Assembly: GCF_013393945.1 (NCBI RefSeq)
Contig: NZ_CP040297.1
Span: forward strand, 2,000,804 to 2,064,803
Origin: Nostoc sp. TCL26-01
Lineage (GTDB): Bacteria; Cyanobacteriota; Cyanobacteriia; Cyanobacteriales; Nostocaceae
Direction: 5' to 3'
DNA length: 64,000 nucleotides
Part shown: positions 45,790-55,169 of the stretch, in pieces
How the letters are laid out: the number at the start of each line of letters is the position of its first letter
How positions within the stretch are numbered: position 1 is the stretch's first letter
The notes under the pieces: generated by a model
What the model was told of the DNA's origin: nothing
The model's input: only the letters and a program-made list of their open reading frames with translations
The model's database searches: none
Position numbers and translations under genes: made by a program

Positions 45790-47448
45790 TTAAGGAACTC
45801 TCACTAAATAAGATGACTGGAGTGGTTGAGCGCGTCCAGCATTTACTAGTGCTTGGTAAACAAAAGCGGCAATTTCTGCCCTAGTCGCTTCACGATTGGG
45901 ATTGAGTTGGCTAACTGTGGGATAATTGATGACTAATTGTCGTGAGGTAGCTGCGGCAACTGGCCCAACGGCATAACTGGGAATTTGCCCAGCATCAGTA
46001 TAGATAGAAATGACATTTTGATTATCAGCAGTTAAGCCGAGTCCATTCGCTAAAGCAACTAATGCTTGAACCCTGGGAATTTGCTGCTGTGGTTTAAAAG
46101 TACCATCAGGATAACCAGAAACAAATTGACTCTGGTAAGCCGCTTGAATTGCCCCATAAGCCCAGAAATTGCGGTTGACATCTCGAAAATCAATCGCGTT
46201 ACGTTTAGTTGGTGGTGTTAACGCTTTAGTGACAATAGTGGCAAATTGGGCGCGTGTTACAGGCTCATTGGGTTTAAACGTACCATCGGGGAAACCAGCA
46301 ATAATATTCTGTGAAGCTAAAGCTTCGATATATGCCTTTGCCCAGTAACCTGTGGGTACATCATTAAAGCCCGTGGTTTGTCCTCCTGGGGGTGGTTCAA
46401 CACTAGCCGCTACAAAGTCCACCTGTCCAAAAATCTTTTTCTGATCAATATCATTCCCAACAGCCAAAATTCGATTGGTTTTGGTAGCGTTATTCACATC
46501 ATAACGAGTGTTACTGCGAATCAAGTTACCACCAGGATTTTCATTCGTACCTAAGTCGGGTTGAGCGCCGATAGTTGCCACTACACCATCGCGTTTATTA
46601 TTTTGAATGACATTCTTCCGGAGTATGGGCTTGGCTGACTCGGAGATAAACAAACCATCTTGGTTTTGGACAATCTGATTTTCGACAACGAGAGGGGTAG
46701 AAGTCCCACCGATCGCAATCCCAAAACCTGTATCTTGAAATAAGTTATTGCGAATCTCCCCTTGGGCTGATCTGGCTACAGAAACCCCGTTACCTTTGTT
46801 CTGTAAAAAGATGTTACCTTCAATTTTGGGATTTCCTGTGCCTGTGACAAACACCCCATCCCGAACACTGTTAGTAAAAGTATTATTTTTAATAGTGGGA
46901 TTAGTTGATTCTACCCACACACCAGTACCACGTTGATTGGGGTTAGTCACAGTTAAACCAGCGATCGTTGTACCATTACCAGCCAAAATCGTAATATCTT
47001 GTCGAGCAAAGGTACGACTGGTATAAAAACCACCACCTGTAATTAATACTCCTTGCCCTCTATTTGATTCATCACCTTGCAAAGTTACTCCAGTTGGAAC
47101 TATCAAAGGGAATTGTTCGCCAGTTTCATTGCTGTAATTTCCCGGAGCCAGTTGGATCAATGTTCCTGGCTGCGCTTGGTTAAGAGCAAAGCTAATTGTT
47201 TTATAGGGTGTAGTTGCGCTTGTACCAGCACCAGCAGTATTTACACCAGTTGCAGGGTTGACATAAATAACTGGTGCAGTCACAGGAACTTGCGCTGTCA
47301 GAATAGGCTTGGTAGCTCCAGCATTTACCTCAGTGGAGACTAGCATGAACCCACCAGCAACCAACAGTAAACCAGTGATCCCAACTGGCAAGGATAAAGT
47401 TGAGAGTAAACTTCTTACTAAAGGCAGGTTAAAACCTTGGTATTTCAT
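45790..47448 (-). CDS. Secreted parallel-beta-helix protein with SLH domains
   Basis: The 552-residue protein has a signal peptide (hydrophobic stretch PVGITGLLLVAGGFMLVSTE, cleavage near residue 43). Residues about 55-330 form a DUF1565/right-handed beta-helix with short repeats (NPTIKNNTFTNSVRDGVFVT). Three S-layer homology repeats follow from about 365 (GYWAKAYIEALASQNIIAGF, then FRDVNRNFWAYGAIQAAYQS, then a third), which anchor it to peptidoglycan-linked polymers. The sugar or surface role is unknown. Confidence 0.88.
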   Translation of the reverse strand: MKYQGFNLPLVRSLLSTLSLPVGITGLLLVAGGFMLVSTEVNAGATKPILTAQVPVTAPVIYVNPATGVNTAGAGTSATTPYKTISFALNQAQPGTLIQLAPGNYSNETGEQFPLIVPTGVTLQGDESNRGQGVLITGGGFYTSRTFARQDITILAGNGTTIAGLTVTNPNQRGTGVWVESTNPTIKNNTFTNSVRDGVFVTGTGNPKIEGNIFLQNKGNGVSVARSAQGEIRNNLFQDTGFGIAIGGTSTPLVVENQIVQNQDGLFISESAKPILRKNVIQNNKRDGVVATIGAQPDLGTNENPGGNLIRSNTRYDVNNATKTNRILAVGNDIDQKKIFGQVDFVAASVEPPPGGQTTGFNDVPTGYWAKAYIEALASQNIIAGFPDGTFKPNEPVTRAQFATIVTKALTPPTKRNAIDFRDVNRNFWAYGAIQAAYQSQFVSGYPDGTFKPQQQIPRVQALVALANGLGLTADNQNVISIYTDAGQIPSYAVGPVAAATSRQLVINYPTVSQLNPNREATRAEIAAFVYQALVNAGRAQPLQSSYLVRVP

Positions 47449-47710
47449 TGTTGTGTTTGAGATGTGCTGATTGTGATATGGTGAAATTGGGTTGATTTGG
47501 CAAATATCTAGCTATCAAACCCATGCAAAACTATAACCGGATGACTAGCGATTCGCTAGCTATGTTTCGGAAGAAATTACATAAATTTGAAAATGGTCAA
47601 TGGTCAATAGTCATTAGTCAATGGTCAATGGTCAATAGTCATTATTTCTTCATTTTGAATTTTGAATTTATTCGTCTCCTTCACTCCCTCACTCTCTCAC
47701 TCCCTCACTC

Positions 47711-47749
47711 AGCACGGGCTGCATCGCCCCGCTTCCGCTAACAGCACTC
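47711..47749 (-). repeat. Dispersed repeat GTTAGCGGAAGCGGGGCG, copy 2 (inverted)
   Basis: It matches copy 1 at 34504-34540 when read on the minus strand. It interrupts a CTCACTC tandem run. Confidence 0.7.
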
Positions 47750-47819
47750 TCTCACTCCCTCACTCAGCACTCAGCACTCTCTCACTCTCTCACTCCTATT
47801 TTGAATAAACACAAATGAG

Positions 47820-47848
47820 AACCCCGATTTCTTCATGAAACCGGGGTT
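47820..47848 (-). terminator. Terminator-like hairpin downstream of the infB cluster
   Basis: A 7-bp stem AACCCCG/CGGGGTT encloses a 15-base loop with further pairing GATTTC/GAAACC partly possible. It lies 49 bp past the last minus-strand gene. The T run after it is weak (TCTCATTTGTG), so efficiency is uncertain. Confidence 0.55.
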
Positions 47849-47896
47849 GGTGTACTTGGCTTTATTTGTTTTATTTATACTGTTTTGATGTTGTTT

Positions 47897-48094
47897 TCAG
47901 TAAGCTAATGTTTCTAGTGTTTCTCGCAAGTAGCGCTGGACTTGCTGTTCCAGATGTAGCTCTTGCAGGTGAACGTTGCTTTCTAACTGCCAGCGCTGGA
48001 AGCCGGAACTAGCTGCGATCGCATATTGCAGATGATTCCAAATTTCAGAATCACGAGCGAATTGGTAGTCACTGGAAGCTGTTATCTTAGCCAT
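47897..48094 (-). CDS. Small conserved cyanobacterial protein, 65 residues
   Basis: The protein MAKITASSDYQFARDSEIWN...ETLETLAY is soluble and helical, with WNHLQYAIAASSGFQRWQLE in its core. I recognise the type as a small conserved cyanobacterial protein with no assigned function. It is 6 bp from the next gene upstream and closes the minus-strand infB cluster. Confidence 0.7.
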   Translation of the reverse strand: MAKITASSDYQFARDSEIWNHLQYAIAASSGFQRWQLESNVHLQELHLEQQVQRYLRETLETLAY

Positions 48095-48100
48095 AATCCC

Positions 48101-48712
48101 TCATTCCTCAGTTTTAACTTCACTAGTTAACTGGGGCAAGATTTTATTTACCCGCACCCCTAAAATGGTGAAATCTTTCTTAATCTTTTCTAAAGGTAAT
48201 GGTTTTATCGCTGCAAATTCTGTGTCATTGGTCACTAAAACTCGCGCTACACTCACGGGAATTTGGAGAAACAAATTACTTGCCAAAAAGGTTAAGGCTG
48301 CCAATACTAACCCTACACCATGCCATTGTGGTAAAAAACTTGCCACATTAACTACTAGCGGGGTCGCTTGGTACAATTGCCATAATACACCAATGGACAA
48401 AATTGCTGCCACAAGTGCTAGTACACGATTTAACTTTGTATTAATTAAACAGAGAATTTTTCTTTGTTGCTCAGTCAGATTTTCTGGCTTGATGGCTATG
48501 CCCAAAATGGCGAATATATAAAATGGACGGCGTAACTGCATCCACAAAAGCGGGATCACACCCACTGCTGCGACTAATAAAAGTTCTATCCATACAGGCA
48601 ACACTGGCTGACCAACAGATAGAAACAATAAACACAGCAATAAAAAAATTGGCATTGCCGCCAAGCCGGCGACATGAATCCACAGTATCGGTTCAGAGCG
48701 AAATGAGCGCAT
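48101..48712 (-). CDS. Membrane protein of the low-complexity-tail family
   Basis: From the ATG at 48712 the protein has 203 residues starting MRSFRSEPILWIHVAGLAAM and four or five hydrophobic segments. It resembles the cyanobacterial low-complexity-tail membrane proteins. The 34 extra codons upstream in the open frame (NTQHSVLSTQDSNN) only translate an STRR and are not part of the gene. Function is unknown. Confidence 0.78.
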   Translation of the reverse strand: MRSFRSEPILWIHVAGLAAMPIFLLLCLLFLSVGQPVLPVWIELLLVAAVGVIPLLWMQLRRPFYIFAILGIAIKPENLTEQQRKILCLINTKLNRVLALVAAILSIGVLWQLYQATPLVVNVASFLPQWHGVGLVLAALTFLASNLFLQIPVSVARVLVTNDTEFAAIKPLPLEKIKKDFTILGVRVNKILPQLTSEVKTEE

Positions 48713-48840
48713 ATTATTAGAGTCCTGAGTACTGAGTACTGAGTGCTGAGTGTTGATTCTCAAGTTGTGAGTGAAAGCTTTGATAGTTAAGGAATCTATC
48801 CTCACTTTACTCATGACGACTCAGCACTCGTGACTCAGCA

Positions 48841-51800
48841 CTACCTTGTTAACGCGAGGGTACGGCGCTTAGTAACCATTTGGTAGGCTTCGATGATGTC
48901 ACCTTCAGCCCAATCATGGAACTTATCAACACCGATACCACATTCGTAGCCAGCATTGACCTCACGCGCATCGTCTTTCATCCGCTTGAGGGAATCCAGC
49001 ACACCTTCGTAGATCACCTTGCCACCACGACGTACACGAATTTTGCAGTTGCGGACTAGTTTGCCAGATTGGACATAACAACCAGCCACAGCTCCCCGAC
49101 CGACTGGGAAGACGGCACGGACTTCGGTTTGACCCAATGGTTCTTCTACCAACTCTGGTTCCAACAGACCTTCCAAAGCTCCTTGAATATCTTCTAGGAG
49201 TTTGTAGATAATGTTGTATTCTCGCACATCCACACCAGCTTCATCAGCTGCTTGTCTAGCTCCACTGGCGTAGGTCGTATTGAACCCAATAATAACTGCA
49301 CCACTGGCGGCGGCTAGGTCAATATCTGTCTGAGTGATTTCACCAGCAGCAGATAATAGCATCCGAATTTGTACTTCGTTTTGGGGGATTTGCTTGAGTG
49401 ATCCCACAATTGCTTCTAAAGAACCTTGGACATCTGCTTTCAGGATCAGGTTGAGTTCTTTCAACTCGCCTTCTTGAGCTTGAGCAGATAGGGTGGTGAG
49501 GGTAACACGTCCTTGGAGGAGACGCGATAGGCGTTGTTTGTCGGCACGATCTGAGGCCAGGGATCTGGCTTCTTTTTCGTTCTGGAAGACTTCAAACTCG
49601 TCACCTGCGGCGGGGACATCGCTTAAACCCAAGACCTCAACAGCGAAGGAGGGACTAGCTATGTCTACTCTTCTGCCGCGATCATCTACCATTGCTCGGA
49701 CTTTACCAAAGGCTGAACCCGCAACCAGCATATCTCCTACGTGGAGAGTACCGTTTTGAATCAGTAGGGTAGCAACCGCTCCCTTGGCTTTATCTAAGTG
49801 GGCTTCAATGACTGTGCCTTTGGCGCTGCGGTCTGGGTTAGCGGAAAGTTCGCCAACTTCTGCGACCAACAGGATCATCTCTAGGAGAGTATCCAGGTTT
49901 TCACCCTTGATGGCGCTCACAGGAACCATAATTGTCTCACCACCCCATTCTTCTGGGGTTAATCCATATTGGGTGAGTTCTTGTTTCACACGGTCTGGTT
50001 GTGCGCCTTCTTTATCAATCTTGTTGATGGCAACTACAATCGGGACTTCAGCAGCCTGAGCATGGCTAATAGCTTCTACGGTTTGTGGACGAACACCATC
50101 ATCTGCTGCCACTACTAACACAGCTATATCGGTGACTCTAGCTCCCCTCGCCCGCATGGCTGTAAAGGCTTCGTGACCAGGAGTATCGAGGAAGACGATT
50201 TGCTGTTCTTTACCTTCGTGTTCTATGTCTACGTGGTAAGCGCCGATATGCTGAGTAATCCCCCCAGCTTCACCGGCCGCGACTTTAGTTTTGCGAATCG
50301 AGTCTAGTAGGGTAGTTTTACCGTGGTCTACGTGACCCATAATTGTCACTACTGGCGGACGACGCAGGAGATGTTCTAGGTCTGCCACGTCAATCATTTC
50401 GGTGACTTTGCGAGCTTCCGCTTCTGGTTCGGCGGTTTCGATTTCTACTTCTAGCTCTTTCGCTACCAAAGTAATTGTTGGGATGTCTAGATTTTGAGTG
50501 ATACTCACCGCCATGCCTTTCATGAACAGGATTTTCACAATCTCTGTATCGGCCACGACTAAAGCATCAGCCAACTCTTGCACCGTCATCGGCCCCATGA
50601 CTATGACTTTTTCTGGACGCTCGCGCTTAACTTCTGTTTCTTGGCGGCGGTTTTGCTGGTCACGGTTGCTACTACTAGACTTTTTACCACGAGTAGTAGG
50701 AGCATTGATTGGTGCTGCTACTGGTGATTGTGTTGGTCTAGCTGCTTTCGGTTTGGGAGGACGGGCGATGGAAAGACTGACTTGGACGGTTGCGGGTATT
50801 TCTAACCCATCTTCATCTAAGAAGTCTTCGTCTTCAAAATCATCTTCCAAGATGGGCTTGGTACGTTTGCCTTTAACGCCTAACTTACCAGCCTTTTCTT
50901 TGATTTCGTCGATAATTTCTTCTTCTTGCCACTTTTTACCACCTTTGGAAGGGCGGGGTGGTGTGGGACGTTTCAGGTCGAGCAGGTCTGGGGCGATCGC
51001 TTCAGCACCTACTTCTCCTCTGGCCTGTGTACCTGCCATTTGTCTTGGCGGGGTGGCTACAGGCGCTGGTTGGTCGGCTGAGGGGCGCATTGGTCTTTGA
51101 GGACGTACCCCGTCCCCGCCCGGTGCGCTGGGTCTGCTGCCACGTTGCTCTGGTTTTACCGGACTTTGGGTAGGCCGAGCCTGCTTTTGCACTGGTGCTG
51201 GAGAAGTTTCTCCTGACGCTGGCTTGACCACTTTTGTCGGCTTGACTTGGTCGCTGCGATCGCGTTTGAGAATTGGTTTCTCGGCGGAAACACCCAAAGG
51301 CTCGATGACATCGGCTTTTTCTCCCGCAGGTCTGCTTGGTGGTGCTGACAGCTGGGGTTTGGGCGGTCTTTCAGCTTTACTAGGTCTTGGTTGACCTACT
51401 TTATCGGTCTTCTCTGCTGTAGTTTTTTCCGGCACTTGTGGCTTGGGTGCTGGTTCTGTTTCTGGTACAGCAGGCTTTTGTGGAGTCTCAGATAGATTCC
51501 GGGGTACTGGTCGAGAGGGTGCCGTCGGCTTCATGGGTGAGGCTGGTGTGGCGAAGGGCTTCGGAGGTGCAGGAGAATTGACTTCAGAAGAAGCAATCTG
51601 GTCTTCGTTAGCAACTGACGCCTCTGGGGCGTTGGAGGTAGGATTTCTCAATATTTTGGGTTTGCGAATTTCCAAAATTTGTTGTTTGTGAGGTGGAGCA
51701 GGTCGATTGCGAGAGCCAGTCTGGGCTGAATTTGGTTTATGACTAGTTGTACCTAGTTCTTTTTTAGTTGTTCCATTTGTAGCTGCGAGTTTTTCCGCAG

Positions 51801-51951
51801 CTGCCCGGATACTTTCTGCTTCAGATTCTGAGATAGTACTGCTATGGCTTTTGACCGCAATATTGAGCTGGTCGCAAATTGCTAATAGCTCTTTGTTATC
51901 CAAATTCAATTCCTTTGATAATTCGTAGATTCTAACTTTGCCGTTGTTCAT
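48841..51951 (-). CDS. infB: Translation initiation factor IF-2
   Basis: IF-2 is the GTPase that recruits initiator tRNA to the 30S subunit. The protein has 1036 residues. An N-terminal IF2_N domain ([20 protein letters not shown]) is followed by a 400-residue Pro/Lys/Ala-rich linker. The GTPase domain carries G1 GHVDHGKTT (from about residue 537), G3 DTPGHEAF, G4 NKID, and then the C-terminal domains ending [17 protein letters not shown]. Long N-termini are usual in cyanobacteria. It is separated from ylxR by 487 bp. Confidence 0.97.
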   Translation of the reverse strand: MNNGKVRIYELSKELNLDNKELLAICDQLNIAVKSHSSTISESEAESIRAAAEKLAATNGTTKKELGTTSHKPNSAQTGSRNRPAPPHKQQILEIRKPKILRNPTSNAPEASVANEDQIASSEVNSPAPPKPFATPASPMKPTAPSRPVPRNLSETPQKPAVPETEPAPKPQVPEKTTAEKTDKVGQPRPSKAERPPKPQLSAPPSRPAGEKADVIEPLGVSAEKPILKRDRSDQVKPTKVVKPASGETSPAPVQKQARPTQSPVKPEQRGSRPSAPGGDGVRPQRPMRPSADQPAPVATPPRQMAGTQARGEVGAEAIAPDLLDLKRPTPPRPSKGGKKWQEEEIIDEIKEKAGKLGVKGKRTKPILEDDFEDEDFLDEDGLEIPATVQVSLSIARPPKPKAARPTQSPVAAPINAPTTRGKKSSSSNRDQQNRRQETEVKRERPEKVIVMGPMTVQELADALVVADTEIVKILFMKGMAVSITQNLDIPTITLVAKELEVEIETAEPEAEARKVTEMIDVADLEHLLRRPPVVTIMGHVDHGKTTLLDSIRKTKVAAGEAGGITQHIGAYHVDIEHEGKEQQIVFLDTPGHEAFTAMRARGARVTDIAVLVVAADDGVRPQTVEAISHAQAAEVPIVVAINKIDKEGAQPDRVKQELTQYGLTPEEWGGETIMVPVSAIKGENLDTLLEMILLVAEVGELSANPDRSAKGTVIEAHLDKAKGAVATLLIQNGTLHVGDMLVAGSAFGKVRAMVDDRGRRVDIASPSFAVEVLGLSDVPAAGDEFEVFQNEKEARSLASDRADKQRLSRLLQGRVTLTTLSAQAQEGELKELNLILKADVQGSLEAIVGSLKQIPQNEVQIRMLLSAAGEITQTDIDLAAASGAVIIGFNTTYASGARQAADEAGVDVREYNIIYKLLEDIQGALEGLLEPELVEEPLGQTEVRAVFPVGRGAVAGCYVQSGKLVRNCKIRVRRGGKVIYEGVLDSLKRMKDDAREVNAGYECGIGVDKFHDWAEGDIIEAYQMVTKRRTLALTR

Positions 51952-52438
51952 CCACTCTTCCCCTTTAATTTACAGTTTTTTAGCGGATGGTTGCCTGGGA
52001 GTGCGACATCTCCATCCTTCGGTTACTGTTTTTAGGTTGCCCTTGGTGATTTTGCCGGTGCCTCCAATCAGGAAAGAGAGATGTGTCGGTTCAATGCTGG
52101 CATCTCCACCAAAATTGGTGGTTGGCGGATGCCCATAAAAACTTTTTTAAGAAAACTTTTTTATGGTGTCCGTTGACGCCGAACTGCGCCTGAGCGCTAC
52201 CAGGTTGCCATTTTGTAGTTTTTTGTTTTGCTGTTTCTGAGTCTTCCACAACACATTAAGTTGAATTTGTTGGGAGTACTGCTTCGCTCCTCTTGATTTT
52301 GGCAGAGCCGCTTGCTAACTACACCCATTTACTATTTTGGCATTAACCCTCAAAATTGCAGAGGGTTTTGTCATAGCACAAATATTTTGGCTTTTGCCAA
52401 TATTCCTTTCGGGATTACCGCCAAGAATGCTGGATCGC
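51952..52438 (-). promoter_or_regulatory. Long ylxR-infB spacer, likely infB leader
   Basis: No ORF in these 487 bp looks real (52312-52683 on the plus strand is a shadow of ylxR). Read on the minus strand it holds several hairpins: CCACC-AATTTT-GGTGG (52106-52121) and a CATAAAAA/TTTTTATG pair around TTTTTTAAGAAAAC near 52132-52165. The final 15 bases before the infB ATG contain GGGGAAGAG, a Shine-Dalgarno-like run. It may carry a separate promoter and structured leader for infB. Confidence 0.45.
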
Positions 52439-52708
52439 CTAAATTTGGTTTTGGGGATTGTTTTGGGCTAGATTTTGCCACAATGTTTGGTACAGTGTTT
52501 CTGGCACTGTTGCTTGTAGCGATCGCCCTAGTCGATTTTTTTTCTGAGCTGCTTGTAAGCAACTCATCTGTGGGCAAATGTAGGCTGAACGCCCCATGCC
52601 CTGATTCAATTGTACCTTCCCTGATGGAAAGACACGGACAATCCGCCAAAAGTCTTGTTTTAGTCCAACTTTACGGCAACTAATACAACGCCGATAATTA
52701 GGTTGCAT
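52439..52708 (-). CDS. ylxR: YlxR-family RNA-binding protein
   Basis: The 89-residue protein has the DUF448 core NYRRCISCRKVGLKQDFWRI and the GRSAYICPQMSCLQAAQKKN segment with paired cysteines, near KNRLGRSL. YlxR proteins bind RNA and have been reported to bind or affect RNase P and nucleoid functions. It lies between nusA and infB, as in most bacteria. Confidence 0.92.
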   Translation of the reverse strand: MQPNYRRCISCRKVGLKQDFWRIVRVFPSGKVQLNQGMGRSAYICPQMSCLQAAQKKNRLGRSLQATVPETLYQTLWQNLAQNNPQNQI

Positions 52709-52856
52709 TGGTCTTCTGTAACTTTAACAGAACTTGTTGATGGTAATAATCAAGTTGGCATTACCAACCATGATTTACCTTGTGTTGCCTAATTTCTAGT
52801 AATAATTAAGACTAATACAAATAATTATCTTACCAGAAATCTTTCAGGCTTATAAA

Positions 52857-54134
52857 TTACTCTTCATCTCTGGTGTCAAAAGATTCATCCTCTAATTCTT
52901 CTTCTTGATTCTCTTCATACTCTAGTTCCTCGAATTCATTGTCATCTTCCTCTAGTTGATAGTTGGCCCGGACAGCTATAAATTTGGTATCTTCAGCCGC
53001 ATGATCATATTTGGCTTTGTCTTTAATGTCGATTTTCCAACCAGTTAAGCGGGCAGCCAAGCGAACATTTTGTCCTTCTTTGCCAATCGCTAAACTCAGT
53101 TGATCTTCAGCGACCAAAACATGAGTCTGACGAGTTTCCGGGTCCATCAGGCGGACTTCATCTACCCTGGCAGGACTCAGGGCATTAGCAATGTATGTTG
53201 CTGGGTCTGGTGACCAACGAATCACGTCAATTTTTTCCCCACGTAATTCGTTAACTACTACTTGAATCCGTGATCCCCTAGCGCCAATACAAGCTCCTAC
53301 GGGGTCTACATCACGATCAAGGGTATCTACTGCTATTTTAGTCCGTGGCCCCACATAGCGAGAGGGAGGATTGGCTTCTCTGGCTACAGCCACAATTCTT
53401 ACCACTTCATCTTCAATTTCTGGGACTTCGTTGGCGAATAGGTAAACTACTAAACCTGCATCAGCACGGGATACTAGTAGCTGTGGTCCCCGTTGTTGAC
53501 CTTGGGAGACTTTTTTCAGATATACCTTAAATGTGGCGTTCGCGCGGTAATTATCGTTGGGTAGCTGTTCTCGTTTCGGTAATTCTGCTTCTACTTCTGG
53601 TTGCCCAAAACCACTGGCGACAGCTAGGATCACTGATTGGCGCTCAAACCGCAAAACTCTGGCTTGCAAAACTGTACTTTCTAAATCTTGGAACTCTTCT
53701 TGCACCATTTGGCGCTGTTGATCCCGGAGTTTTTGCGCCAGTACTTGCTTGGTTTGCATGGCTGCCATGCGTCCAAATTCTCCTTGATCTGGAGTGACAT
53801 CTAGGACGACAGAATCTCCTAATTGAGCTTCAGGTGCAACTTGCTGCACTTCATCTAAAGATATTTGATGGTCAGTATTACTTACTTCTTCCACAATGGT
53901 TTTTGTGGAAAGAACACGGAATCCTTCATCATCAATATCTAATTCGACTTCAAAATTATCAAAGTAATCTTCATCGAATTGCTTACGTTCTAAATTTTGA
54001 GCGCGACGATAACGTTCGTAACCCTTGAGTAGTGCCTCTCTAATCGCTGCTTGAACTGCTAAACGAGGCAAATTGCGTTCACGGCTGATACTTTCTATTA
54101 GCTCTTTTAATCCTGGTAAACTCACCATTGACAT
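52857..54134 (-). CDS. nusA: Transcription termination/antitermination protein NusA
   Basis: NusA binds RNA polymerase and nascent RNA to modulate pausing and termination. From the ATG at 54134 (MSMVSLPGLKELIESISRER) it has 425 residues: an N-terminal polymerase-binding domain (about 1-130), S1 domain (about 135-205) and KH domains (GACIGARGSRIQVVVNELRG, then LAIGKEGQNVRLAARLTGWK). An acidic tail replaces the E. coli AR domains. AAGGAGAT lies 8 nt before the start. ylxR follows after 148 bp. Confidence 0.96.
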   Translation of the reverse strand: MSMVSLPGLKELIESISRERNLPRLAVQAAIREALLKGYERYRRAQNLERKQFDEDYFDNFEVELDIDDEGFRVLSTKTIVEEVSNTDHQISLDEVQQVAPEAQLGDSVVLDVTPDQGEFGRMAAMQTKQVLAQKLRDQQRQMVQEEFQDLESTVLQARVLRFERQSVILAVASGFGQPEVEAELPKREQLPNDNYRANATFKVYLKKVSQGQQRGPQLLVSRADAGLVVYLFANEVPEIEDEVVRIVAVAREANPPSRYVGPRTKIAVDTLDRDVDPVGACIGARGSRIQVVVNELRGEKIDVIRWSPDPATYIANALSPARVDEVRLMDPETRQTHVLVAEDQLSLAIGKEGQNVRLAARLTGWKIDIKDKAKYDHAAEDTKFIAVRANYQLEEDDNEFEELEYEENQEEELEDESFDTRDEE

Positions 54135-54318
54135 AAGCAAATCTCCTTTAAAAATTAGCGTCTATAAACTAAGGATTAGAGGTTAGGGATGAGGGGCTAG
54201 AGATGAGAAAATAAAATCCAAAAATTTAGCATTAAGCAGGGGATTAGAGAAAAGTTTTCTCTAGTCCTCTCTTTGCCTCTAGCCTCTAGTTTCTAGCCTC
54301 TAACCTCTCGCTCCTCGC

Positions 54319-54780
54319 CTATCGAGGTTCATGTAGCTGCACCTTAGTGATAAGAGAGCGAGGAATTGCGATCGCACGACCTTTTTGATTTATGTAAACT
54401 TTTGTCTCATCCCGGCGAATCAACTGACCAGCCCAATCTTGTTGGCCTTCGTAGGATGGGGAAGTGGAGATAGTTATCGGAAATCCTTTAAAGGAAATAA
54501 ATTCTCTATCAGTTACTAGTTGGCGCGAAATACCAGGACTAGACACTTCCAAGACATAGGCATCTGGAATAATCTCTGTCGCATCTAAAGAAGCTTCTAG
54601 CGCACGGCTCATGCGCTCACAGTCATCTAGACCAGTATCCTGTTGAGGATTGCGGATATCTACCCGCAATACTGGCGGTCTTTGGTTAGTGTGAAAAACA
54701 ATGCCAACGACTTCTAAGCCCAGTTGTTCTGCTACTGGGATTGCTAAATCTGTAATCTGTGGAATTAGAGGATGAGCCAT
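54319..54780 (-). CDS. rimP: Ribosome maturation factor RimP
   Basis: RimP is needed for 30S assembly. From the ATG at 54780 ([20 protein letters not shown]) the protein has 153 residues, the usual length. Family motifs are [20 protein letters not shown] and [14 protein letters not shown] near residues 50-95. The 38 codons upstream in the same open frame cross a terminator hairpin and are not part of the gene. The order rimP-nusA-ylxR-infB is conserved. Confidence 0.94.
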   Translation of the reverse strand: MAHPLIPQITDLAIPVAEQLGLEVVGIVFHTNQRPPVLRVDIRNPQQDTGLDDCERMSRALEASLDATEIIPDAYVLEVSSPGISRQLVTDREFISFKGFPITISTSPSYEGQQDWAGQLIRRDETKVYINQKGRAIAIPRSLITKVQLHEPR

Positions 54781-54793
54781 GAGTGAATTCAAT

Positions 54794-54818
54794 AAAAAAA
54801 GTGGGCGTAAACCCACTT
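54794..54818 (-). terminator. Intrinsic terminator just upstream of rimP
   Basis: On the minus strand AAGTGGG-TTTACG-CCCACTT is followed by five more Ts, a complete Rho-independent signal. It ends about 14 bp before the rimP ATG. A second hairpin (CGAACCA-TCAC-TGGTTCG, 54854-54871) precedes it. It could end transcripts of the gene at 55170, or act as an attenuator for the rimP operon. Confidence 0.75.
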
Positions 54819-54899
54819 CCTGCGATAGGGATATCTTCCAAGAAGTCTTGTGACGAACCAGTGATGGTTCGCCTCTAGATTGAGTGTAGCGCATTTCTT

Positions 54900-55168
54900 A
54901 ATTAGTCATTAGTCAATGGTCATTGGTCAATAGTCATTAGTCAATGGTCATTGGTCAATAGTCAATGGTCAATAGTCAATGGTCATTAGTCAATGGTCAT
55001 TAGTCAATGGTCAATGGTCATTAGTCAATAGTCATTCTCTGACTCCCTCACTCCCTCACTCTCTCACTCTCTCACTCTCTCACTCCTTCACTCAGCACTC
55101 AGTACTCAGCACTCACTCAGCACTCAGCACTCAGCACTCAGCACTCACTCAGCACTCAGCACTCCCCA
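54900..55168. repeat. Large STRR block
   Basis: GTCAATGGTCATTA-type 7-mers fill about 54900-55033, then CTCACTC units (about 55036-55092) and CAGCACTCAG units up to 55168. Such heptanucleotide repeats are characteristic of heterocystous cyanobacteria. The plus-strand ORF at 54979 translates them and is not a gene. Confidence 0.9.
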
Positions 55169-55169
55169 C

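Larger units (their letters stand above)
47449..47896. other. STRR-rich spacer
   Basis: This 448-bp gap contains the 5' region of the SLH gene, GGTCAATAGTCATTAGTCA units (about 47595-47645), CTCACTCCCTCACTC runs (about 47680-47795), the dispersed repeat copy 2 (47711-47749) and a terminator-like hairpin at 47820-47848. The ORF at 47523-47741 translates repeats and is not credible. Confidence 0.6.

Noticed and set aside
48713..48814. Extended N-terminus of the low-complexity-tail membrane protein
   Set aside because: The codons translate CAGCACTCAG-type tandem repeats; the ATG at 48712 fits the hydrophobic start.
52312..52683. Plus-strand 123-codon ORF opposite ylxR
   Set aside because: The opposite frame has clear YlxR motifs and operon position; this one is a shadow.
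54781..54894. Extended RimP N-terminus ([16 protein letters not shown])
   Set aside because: It would be translated through a terminator hairpin, and RimP normally starts near MAHPLIPQ.
54900..55168. Possible CRISPR array
   Set aside because: The repeats are 7-10-bp tandem units without unique spacers of constant length; no cas genes are nearby.
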